NCBI GenBank assembly: GCA_027596035.1
Contig: JADGJA010000312.1
Coordinates: 1 to 24,309, forward strand
Origin: Thoreauomyces humboldtii
Lineage: Eukaryota; Chytridiomycota; Chytridiomycetes; Spizellomycetales; Powellomycetaceae
Direction of reading: 5' to 3'
DNA length: 24,309 nt
How positions within the stretch are numbered: position 1 is the first letter of the stretch; each line of letters opens with the position of its first letter. Positions 1-9,344 of this stretch are shown here, in pieces. The translations under genes were made by a program, and so were the position numbers. The notes beneath the pieces were generated by a model. That model ran no database searches, had not been told where the DNA came from, and saw only the letters and a list, made by a program, of their open reading frames with translations.

Positions 1-151
1 CAACCCTCTCCTCTCATCCCCCCAGCCATTCGGGGCCTCCGGAGAAAGAAAAAAGAAAACAGAGGGCTGCAAGCAGCAGGAGTCGAAAAGGGGACACGAG
101 ATTCAGTTTCGTTCGTTGCTCCTCACCTCCTCTCATCCCATCTGCGCAGAC

Positions 152-198
<47 letters not shown>

Positions 199-792
199 GA
201 GAGATCGGAGCGAGTCGGCAAGACCCGCAGACGCCTGGCAGTGCTGTAGTACACAGTAGAGCGCATTTAAACGCCCCCCAAGCTCTCACCTTTCCTCCCC
301 AACTACTGTTTTTTTGTATCCGCAACCCTCCAAGCAACCGCTGTACCAGTAGTACGTGTTTGCCACTCCACAAATCCGTGAGCAAGCGCGAAAAAAAAGG
401 GTGTCTGCCAGACCCGCCGGTATTCGTCCCTTCTTAGGGATTTCTTATTAGATCGGCCCTCTACCCACTACCTTTCCTCAAGCGCTGGCCTTTCCTCGCT
501 TTACCTTCGCTCTCCGTCCGGGTAGACACATCGTCACTCTCGCCGACCCCACGTCACGCCTCGGAACGCCTCAAAACAACACTGGCAAGTGTCAACAACC
601 TTCATTCAGATCTTCGCGAAAAACACCACCACTCAGGAGACGGCACGGCCCCATACATCTGCGATCCTACCGTTGCCTCCCCTACGAGATTGTGATCGCC
701 GCCCCTTGCATGGATATCTAGGAGTCGCGTCAAGACCGAGACCACGCGCTGCCCGAACCCGACGCGATCTTGCATTCGACCCTCGCGCTGCC
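1..792. other. Non-coding region upstream of the velvet gene
   Basis: No convincing gene is visible. The region is pyrimidine- and purine-rich, contains the (GA)n tract described separately, and presumably holds the promoter and 5' leader of the velvet gene. The open frame continues upstream of the chosen ATG at 793 to about 589, but without an ATG codon. The minus-strand open frame at 14-385 is low complexity because it reads through the dinucleotide repeat. Confidence 0.6.
152..204. repeat. (GA)n microsatellite
   Basis: An uninterrupted (AG) run of 18 units spans 161-196, with short imperfect GA flanks on both sides. It lies about 600 bp upstream of the velvet start codon. Such tracts are length-variable and can bind GAGA-type factors, but no function is shown here. 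Confidence 0.9.
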
Positions 793-2688
793 ATGAATCA
801 TCACGCTTCGGCTGGACGCCGAGGCTTCTCTCCTGCTACGCCCATCAACATTGGAACTAGTTCTGCGCACCGGGGTCCGTCGTCATTGAGCACGGCACAC
901 GACGAACAGCAGGGCCCTTGCGGGTTGCCTCGTTACCCGGACACTTCGCTACAGCCCCGTCCTTCCAGCAGCGGCAGTAGTGCTGGTGGCGCCGCCAACG
1001 GTAGCTCGCATCCATGGCCGTCTTCATCTTCTGCATCATCTTTCCCGCCTACCTCGCGCCCGCTGCTTTTCGATTGTCCAGCGCCGTACGGCTCTTCGAC
1101 CGTGTCCTCAAGCACGCTACCCATGCACGCCGGCAGCCTTCCAGCCGCTCCCTCCCTCTTCCCTTATGCGGCCCCGGGCTCCTTAGCGTTTGGTCCGCGT
1201 CCGAGTCACTTCGAAGCTCCGCCTGGGGCCCCCGAGGAAATGTGAGTAATCACGTCTATCAGCGTCTTTCGAAGCCTCAAAGCCTCGAAGGCTCAATGGC
1301 CATTGTCCTTGTTTGCTCGCTGTTCCTGTTGGATTTTTTCTTTTGCGTCGGACGGAACCCCAAAATTTTGGGGGGTCTTCGGCAGCTTCCTTTGAACGAC
1401 CCCAACTGAACGACCTCTTCTCCGCTCTCGCAGGCAGTTCTCGTTGCGCATACTCCAACAACCGTCCCGAGCGAGGATGTCGGGTTTCGGAAATTCGGGT
1501 GAGTTCTGGGGGCATCCGGGACTGGTCTGTCGAAATATTGTACTCACTGAGCGTCCACCCTGCAGATCGTCGGCCAGTAGATCCGGTACGTCGACCACAT
1601 GTTGCTCTACGTTTTTGCAATCCACTGCGGATCATCTACCTATTCCCGGTGACCTGACCGTGCTCTTCTCGTTGGCAGCCCCCCATACTTCAGCTTATCA
1701 CGTATGGATCTCGCGGACCTATTCCAATAAGGTACGAACCGTCTCGCGCGCTGCCGATGAGTGCCGCACTCTGACGTACGTATCATTTCGCCGACAGCCT
1801 TGACGATGCTGCTACCTTTGTCGTACATGCATCTCTGTGGAGCGCCGATGGCAACGAAGACCGGAACGTTGTTGTAAGTCCGTATTACTACGTCTCTCGG
1901 CAAGACCAAACCCGCGAGGACGGAGACGACGACGACGAAGATGCTGACGCCGAAGCGGACGACGATACCGACGAGATGGAAGACGATGCACGGCCGCGGG
2001 AAGACTACGATTCCCGTCGCGAGTCAAACGGGTCGCCAGCGCCCATGGACATCGGAGGAGTCGCAGAGGCGAGCGAACCGACAGCGGATCCGGACGGCAT
2101 GATCATCAATCCGGCACCTCTCTGGGGCGAAAGAGCTCCTGTGCCGACGCGTCGTCTTTCCCAAACGTCGGCCACAGGCGACTCTGGGTCCGGCCCGTCG
2201 TCGTCCTCACTCTCGCCGCAGCCCAAGGAGCAGAGAGACATGATTCAGACGTTGGTGGGATCGGTCGTGTCGCAATGCATGGCGCTGCAAGATCTTGAAG
2301 GACGGGATGGGTTCTTTGCCGTATTCCACGATCTCTCCATTCGCACTCCCGGGCAATATCGGATTCGATTCTCGCTATTGAGACTATTTCCCAAGTAAGT
2401 CTAGTTTGCTTGCCCGTTAGTCAACCATCGTTGCTCAATCAGTTTTTCTTTCTCCCTTTGCTCCTCTCTCTTCCTCCCTTTTCCAGCGGAACGCCAAATG
2501 GATCAATGACAACGCCGATCGTGACGACGGCCCTTAGTGACGTCGTCTCAGTGTTCCAACCAAAGCGCTTCCCCGGTCTCCTCTCGACCACGCGGTTATC
2601 CGAGCACTTTGCTCACCAAGGTCTTCCCATCCACGTACGCAAGTTCGTGAAGTCGAAACGGCTCCCTGCCAACATTGCAGATCTATGA
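793..2688 (+). CDS. Velvet-domain transcription factor, VelB/VosA-like
   Basis: Six exons: 793-1241, 1434-1498, 1566-1585, 1679-1731, 1798-2394, 2487-2688, giving 461 residues. Residues 1-149 are Ser/Pro-rich and probably disordered. The velvet fold begins near residue 150: QQPSRARMSGFGNSDRRPVD matches the family block RQQPxRARMCGFGxKDRRPI, followed by PPPILQLITYG and LWSADGNEDRNVV. Its second half starts near residue 344 with TLVGSVVSQCMALQDLEG, then FHDLSIRTPGQYRIRFSL and FPGLLSTTRLSEHFAHQG. About 120 acidic and Ser/Pro-rich residues (222-343) separate the halves, as in VelB, whose velvet domain is also interrupted. Velvet proteins bind DNA through an NF-kB-like fold, form heterodimers in the nucleus and control fungal development, sporulation and secondary metabolism. 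The 20-nt third exon is very short but keeps phase and family sequence. Assignment to VelB rather than VosA rests mainly on the insert. Confidence 0.9.
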
Positions 2689-3093
2689 CGTTCCCCCATA
2701 CAAAACGAGATCCGTTCGTCATAGCCTTTCTCTTCACTTGCGACATAAGAAAAGACCCCACCTCGCAGCACTCGCTAGTTCGATTGTCTCAACCACCTTT
2801 TCCCTCCCCTTTTTCTGATACCCCCCTCTCATGTATATAACAAATAACATTGCATATCACTGTCATACAAAGCGATATGTACAAGGATGAGTTTGCTCGG
2901 CGTCGCGGCAAACAACGGTCGCGGGAAAGAGGCTTTTTGGTTTGCCTCTGAGGTTTTCGACAGTCAATTTTACGTGTGCATTGCTTCTTGGTCGCGAAAT
3001 GCGCAGCAAGCGTGCTCAGTCTGTAGTTTCCTCGAGTAACTCCATAGTCTCTTCCCGAGACCCTTCCTATCAGAGTATATCCGAAAGTCTGCA
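2689..3093. other. Intergenic region, velvet 3' end to deacetylase promoter
   Basis: About 405 bp with no gene. An AT-rich stretch around 2830-2860 (containing TATATAAC) is the likely 3' processing region of the velvet transcript. The remainder should hold the promoter of the secreted deacetylase; no clear TATA box or known operator was recognised. Confidence 0.5.
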
Positions 3094-6000
3094 ATGAGGT
3101 TTCTAGCTGTGATTTGCTCGGTGCTGTGGTGCGCGCAACTGGTCGTATGTGCGGGATTCCAGGGTCCCAATATCAGCACATGGGTGGGTCCAACCACGAA
3201 CGCACCCTACGTCGACGACGTCGCTCTTCGACCCGTAAATCCATACACGACAAGGTGGGTGGCGGACCTGGCATGAATGAAAAGATTCGGAACTTGGACT
3301 TTCTCCTCTGCCTGGCTCATCTCATGGAGGTCTCCCTAGATATGCATCGGGAACCACTTCGCGGCTGGCAGTTTACTTGCCATCCTGGACAAACACCAAC
3401 AAATGGTATAGTGGACTGGAAACTAATTTCCCTTGCTGGTCACATAACTAAGAGCGTCTTAACCGGGCTTCTGTAGGTTGGGAGTTGTTCATGGGTTGAA
3501 AAACATCGGCGTCCCGGTCCGCGTGATCAATACAACCGCCCAATTCACAACCTACCCAGTCGTGCTTCTCTACAACACGTTTGATCTCGCTTGGACACCG
3601 ACCACCGCCGATGTTGCGAACATCAAGGCCTACGTCTCGGCAGGAGGTGCGGTTCTCTCTAAATCCACGAGAGATCGAATCGTCAGCTCACGCGCAGCGT
3701 AACCCCACAGGCAACCTCATCGCGATGAGCCAGGTTCCTTCTTCCTTGAGCGCCGTGTTCGGCGTCACAAGCGTGTACGAGGCACAGACGTCATCTCGCT
3801 CCGGCATCCAGTTCGCGAACGTCGAGAGCACGCCTGTCGTTCTGAAGGGCATGAACTTCTCCGACGTGAACGATTATTGGATGCCGATCTGGGATTCGGC
3901 TCTGGCTTCTGGTCTTCCATCTGTCGGATACGTCGCTGCTTTCACCCGACCTGCTCCGACCATCCTGGGAACATGTATGGGCTACGGGGCGGAACTCGCC
4001 TCCGACAGCTGGGTCGGAGATGGCATGGCATGGCATGCTGAACATTTTGTTTGGCATAGACACTCGACGCACGAACTCCTCGTCTACCGTGAACTCGGCG
4101 GACACGGTTGCAGCGAGGGCCGCTTTCACGCAGTTCCAGGCGACAGGATACTCTGGATATGCGTACGCGTTTGGGATCGACCTTGGCAACTACTACTTCC
4201 GCGCCATGTCAGAAGATACTCAAATCGGAGACTATTACATTGGTAATGCTGCTTTGCAATTGGACTGATGAAGTTTTTCGCTTTGCTGACAGCTGTATTC
4301 TGCAGGAATGTACTATCCGGGCTATGACACTATCCTCCGGCTCATCAAGAACATTTACCAGCGTGGAACGAAGTTCATGACCCTCTGGCCCACGCCTTAT
4401 AATATGGGACTGGTATGGTTGCAGCTTTTGAATTCCTTTTTTCCTGGATTGCGCGCCTCCTGAAACAAAAATTCTTCCCAAAGACGTTCATCACATCTTG
4501 GGATTTGGATACTGCAGTGGCCTACCCGCAGTCAATGGCTCTTGCGACCGCTGCCTTGCAATTGGGAGCAAACGGAAATCTGAACATGCACACCAAATAC
4601 GTGAGCGATGCGTACGAAGATGCATACTTCCAGTTCGGAGTCCCGTACATTTACCAGGTAACCTTTACGAGATCTTCCGGGAGCCTCATGCAAACTATCT
4701 AACGCACTGCCTCTTCCAATAGATTACCGGATTTCTAACCGACGGCAAGTCGCTGCCTCTGATCGACATCGGAAGCCACTCAGTATCCCACTCGCCAAAC
4801 GCGGACTTGTTTCCCGTCGGCCTCGACAGCACTCAGTACTATATGGCGACAGCTAACAATGGAGCGTATCACCCCTACATCCACTTCTGCGATCCAAATG
4901 CTGTTGATGGAGTGCCCAACAATGGTGAAACTTGTGTGAACTCGAACGCCGCGGGAGGCTACTGGACAGAGAACGGCACGATCTATGGCGAGGTCAGAAT
5001 CTCCAAGTGGCTGTTGGAAAAACTGTTGCTTGAATCCTTCAACACCACATTCAGCATCTCAACTTACCGGTTAGTTCCCACAGCGGTATCCGTAGCGCGC
5101 TGACGTTGATAGTGTAATATTAATGCGTGTACTTACAGCCCTGGGCATCTGGCTTTCAACCGTGTGCAATCTCAAGTCGCGGACGTTCTGGGGTACATCG
5201 GTGGCTCGTCGTGCGCGGACAATGGGCACAGCACGCACCTCCCCATCCACATGACCCACAACCGTCAACCGTTCGCCGAAGTCGACTACTACGAGTTCCC
5301 ACTGTCGTACTCTGACGAGAACGGCAACATGTCCTCGGCTTGGTTCCCTGGCTCCGACCTCCAGATGCAGTACAATCGAGCCACCCAGATCGCCCAATAC
5401 GGAGGACTCTACAACATCCTCATCCATCCCTCCGATCTGATGTTGGACAAGCTCCAGTTCCAGAACGCCCTTCACAACCTCGTGAGACCGTTCTCGTACT
5501 TTGCCAACACGACCGGTATTGCGTGGTGGTGGAGGGCCCGAGACCAGATCGATGTCGATTACACCATCTCTGGGACCAAGGTCACAGCTGCTGTAAAGTT
5601 CGCTGGACCCACCAATGGCATCACAGTCAATGTTCCCTTAAATTGGGTGGTGGCGAGTGTCTCGACAGGGTATGTCGTGTGCCAGGCCCTGTCGTACGAC
5701 AAGAAGTCTATGGCCGTGGTGTTCACGACCAGCATCGCGGGCACGGCGACGCTGACATTGACAGCAGGGACCGCGGCCGTGGCAGCGATCCCGACTACCA
5801 TCGCATGTCCGAGTTTTGTTTCAAGTATGTTCTGACTGCTTTGAATCTCAGGGACATGCTGTCATATACTGATCCGATTTCGGATTGTTTGTTTGCAGCT
5901 CCTCTGACAGAATGCCTTGCGTACGAGGTCCTTGTAGCAGGGTTCATGAACGTCTACACGCAGAACAAGCTCGTCAACGAGCTGATCCTCGACACCGAAT

Positions 6001-8831
6001 CGAGCCCGAACCTGGTGACGCAGTATACAACCGATCAGCGCCTCCAACTTGTTACCGACAGCGGGACTACCAGCTACTCGACCAGGAACTACTGGTACAC
6101 CACAATCTCCCAATTCTGCCTCGACATTACACCCTACACCCATCTGCGGTTCGACCTCGTTGCCCCGGCCGGAAGCGATTTCTTCATCAAGCTCCAGAGC
6201 AGGGACGCGGGATGCACGACCGACCTCCCCTCTCCTATTTACGTTCGCGCATCTGACTACACCGTCATGGACGGCACTAACCGCAGCGTGGCGATTCCTA
6301 TCGTGGATCTCGGGGTCACAGCACCGTTGAGTGTCCGATCAATCTGGTTTACCGACCTTTATCCGAAGAACACTACTTTCTACATCGACAATGTGATGCT
6401 GCAGAAGCGATGCATAACTGGTCCAGGCGAGGGACTTGCTCCTGGATTGGCATTGGACAGCGTACGTCTTTCTTCTGCCTACAGGCCGATGGCGGGCAAA
6501 CTGCTGATATGTTCCGGCGCTTTTCTAGTTCAGCAGCTTGGGACGGTGGATCAGCGGCGAGAACTCGATGCGCGGACCAACAGCTGTCTCGAACATGTAC
6601 CATTACCGTCTCCCAAATCTCAACAAGCTGATTCTTCAACCGAAAGTCAATGGCTTCTATACCTCAGCGTTCCCGACACCGACAGACGTATCGGCCTACA
6701 CTCACATACTGGTTCAATTCACCGGTCCCACGAGCGGCACGTTCAACGTCACGCTGCAGTCGGGAGCGTCCGGATCTGCAACCGCAACCGTCGCCTCGGG
6801 TTGTTATTCCAAGGTCGTTCAAGGCGTCGTGAGCCAGATGCGTGTCCCGCTTACTTCGTTCCCGACTGTGGATTTCAAGAACGTGTACGGCGTTCGGATC
6901 GATGGGTTCAGTCCTTACGGCATCCAGTACGCGTACGAGCTAAAGCACATTGCATTCTACACACCGAATGCCGCGGCGTTGGTTAAACCCTCATGCACCT
7001 TCGGCTTGAACGGTACCGTTGTGAACGACTTCTGTAGTCCCCGCGAGGTAAGAATTGCCCGAGATGACGAGCCGGGGCTTTAATACGATGCTGATGCGGT
7101 CCACATAGTTCGTGGAAGAGTGGAACTTGCTCGGTGGCAGCTCTGGAGACAATAACACTGCCAGTACGTATTACACTACTCAGGCTGGCTCCGCTGTCAT
7201 CACTCCAGCTGCAGGAGGCGGAACGTACTGGTAAGAGCCGGGTTTCTTCTCTGGCTTCCCCGACAAATTTGTGCATGACGGCTCAATCGTGTTGACTCAG
7301 GTACGCAAACCTTGGTTCCACATGCTATAACGCGACGGCCGCCGTCGGCGGGGCCGTTCAAGGCGTACGCGTTGTCGCTAGCGGCCCTGTTGGTGGTACC
7401 GCCCGCATCAGAATGGTCGTCGGGACCGACGCTTCTTGCACGGCAAACATCACATGGGTCAACGATATCTTCTTCAACTCAGCTGGTCTCATCGAGACGA
7501 TATTCGACGTTGGACTTAATATCAATGGGCTGCAAGGGCCCCAGCTCCTCCGTGCCATCTACATCGACACCTGGCCATGGAACGGAGGACAGTACACCAT
7601 CGACTCGGTCTCGATCGCTCCCTTGACGAGCTGGGTACGGCCATGGTCCGATGTCAAGCCGAGCTCACAGGCTGGGGTGTTGACCTACTGTCCCAACTGC
7701 GGAACAGTTGGTGCCTTGATCATCGGAGGGCCGACCTTCTGCAACCCTAATGTGGTGCCCAAGGTCAATGCTCTTGGAGGTTTGACAGACTCGGACGGCA
7801 CGCTGGCGGGACAGTCCCTCGGAGCGAATGGACGACTCAACTTGCTGCCTGCATCATCTCAGTCCTACTGGTATACCTTGTTCGGCACGGGTGCGTGCTA
7901 CGCGGCTCCATCGAACGTCAACGCTGTCCAGTTTATCGGTCAGGCACCTGCCGGCTCATCATTTGTGCTCAAGCTCCGATGGAGACCCGACGCAGCCTGT
8001 ACGCAGACGGCTGTGGCCGCGGGAGTCTCCAGCGACTACTATGTCACGTTCCCTGGCCCCGTCGGCAGCTCGAACTATCCGCCCCTTACGACCTTGACAA
8101 TCCCCTTCGCGGCTTTCCCCGGTCTCAACCCAGCAACGCTCACGAGTCTTTCGCTGGAGAGCTTTTCGGCTCCATTGGAGACCGTCAGCATCTACTGTCT
8201 GTCGCTCGTGCAATCCTCGGTGGCTGTCGCAGGTCCAGGAGGTTGCACTTTTGCTCCTGCCTCGGCTTTCCTGGATTACTGTCAAGACCCCTACGCTGGA
8301 AGCAACTCGCTTGGTGGGACGTCCAGCGACGACGGGACCATGGCTGTCAAGCCTGTCATCAATGGGGCGCTGCTTACCCTGCGTCCGACCCCAGGATCGT
8401 ACTGGTAGGTTTCGCGAGCTTACCATCGCTAGGAGTAACCCTGACGGACATTCATCTGATCCTTCCTTCTCCCACCTCAAAGGTACACGACTCTACCTTG
8501 CACAGACGTCTCCTCCTATAGCTACGTCGTATTCTCCATCCAACTGGCAACGACTTCGACTCTGACCGTCGAGCTCCAGACCTCGTCCGCGGCCGGCTGT
8601 CCCACGGGGACCGCGTCCGTCAAGGTCCACGTGGACATCGCCCCTTACAGACCGACGTCGAGCACGGGGGGAGCCGTCGACGTCTCGATCCCCTTCACGG
8701 CCTTCACGGACCTGGATCCCACGCTTCAGATCACGGCCGTGACGGGACTGTCGCTGGGAAACTTCGCGCCGGCTGACGGTGTGACGAGTTACAATGTCAC
8801 CCGTGCCTTCTGGAGCGCGACGGCTGCGTGA
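3094..8831 (+). CDS. Secreted multidomain NodB-type polysaccharide deacetylase
   Basis: Fourteen exons: 3094-3254, 3340-3405, 3477-3646, 3711-3974, 4060-4242, 4306-4412, 4484-4657, 4723-5069, 5139-5824, 5899-6461, 6529-7047, 7109-7230, 7301-8404, 8483-8831; 1604 residues. A signal peptide (residues 1-20, cleavage probably after VVCA) indicates secretion. Residues about 60-300 look like a Rossmann/amidotransferase-like fold (SRLAVYLPSW, YPVVLLYNTFDL, YVSAGGNLIAMSQ, GYAYAFGIDLG). The NodB barrel follows: SWDLD (D324/D326, motif 1), IGSHSVSHSPN (H394/H398, metal-binding motif 2), TYRPGH (R491, motif 3) and NILIHP (H587, motif 5), as in metal-dependent deacetylation of N-acetylated glycans. Residues about 722-1604 form five Cys-containing modules, probably carbohydrate-binding. 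The whole resembles Agd3-like (CE18) enzymes in plan, but I could not match it to that family by sequence. The substrate is unknown; chitin or another hexosamine polymer of the wall or a host is an inference. NXS/T sites are frequent. Confidence 0.8.
5899..8831 (+). repeat. Five tandem C-terminal protein modules of the deacetylase
   Basis: The coding exons here encode roughly five copies of a 150-175 residue module (approximate residues 722-892, 893-1068, 1069-1228, 1229-1434, 1435-1604). Shared landmarks, best seen in modules 3-5, are an early Cys, an (L)GG-x-x-D-x-GT block (NLLGGSSGDNNT, NALGGLTDSDGT, NSLGGTSSDDGT), a YWY motif about 25 residues later (TYWYANLG, SYWYTLFG, SYWYTTLP), a following Cys, and an IPF-x-x-F strand near the end. 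Modules 1 and 2 are more diverged; module 2 lacks the WY motif. The pattern suggests beta-sandwich carbohydrate-binding domains that arose by internal duplication. Introns cut the WY codon at the same phase in modules 3 and 5, which supports duplication of exon-containing units. Confidence 0.65.
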
Positions 8832-9344
8832 GTCGGCGTTTGGAAAACCGCTGGAGGGTTGGTTTTGTTCTACAAGGGCGGAATTAGGGTGTCAAGGACT
8901 TTGATCAGGCTAATAAAATAAAGAACATATCCTCGAATGTCTTGCTCGTCACAAGCGCTATATGTGACCCCTACATTTATAATGCCGGCGTTTTGCCAAG
9001 CGGGGATGAGATGCAAACGTGAAAAAAGCGAAGCTATCGAAACCTGCACGCCTCAGGGCCTGGCGGCGCCGAGAGCGGCATATCAACATTCGGCGCAATC
9101 ATATGAACACAGTATGATCTATCATGACAGCGGTGTTTCCAGGTATGTTAGATCCGCCCGCACCTGTGACATCAACAGTTACGACCATGCATCTTGCACA
9201 GTCAATGCCAATTGCTAGCGGCGGTGGCGGGGGAACGGTGGACGCGTTGGGGTCGCGTTATTTGTTTTTTTTGGACAGAACACACAAACAACGAAAGGTT
9301 CTAACCGTCCTGCACCTGGGTCGCAAGCGGAGCGACGAAGAGAC
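8832..9344. other. Intergenic region between deacetylase and DRC7
   Basis: About 510 bp with the AATAAA signal at its left and the presumed DRC7 promoter at its right. Short open frames here are low quality. A purine-free G-rich patch at 9219-9240 (gcggcggtggcgggggaacgg) is notable but not assignable to a known element. Confidence 0.5.
8912..8917 (+). promoter_or_regulatory. Candidate polyadenylation signal of the deacetylase gene
   Basis: A perfect AATAAA hexamer lies 81 nt after the TGA stop of the deacetylase gene, in a local AT-rich pocket (taataaaataaag). This is the expected position for a 3'-end processing signal. Confidence 0.55.

Noticed and set aside
14..385. Minus-strand open frame of 123 codons
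   Set aside because: Its middle is a Ser-Leu run translated from the (GA)n repeat, and no family or splice context supports it.
3581..4246. Deacetylase as a frameshifted pseudogene
   Set aside because: Both frame changes are removed by plausible GT-AG introns of normal size, and the full 14-exon model has no internal stop.
5340..6986. Long 548-codon plus-strand open frame
   Set aside because: It mixes an out-of-frame shadow with the true exon 5899-6461; the joined model uses that frame only for the one exon.
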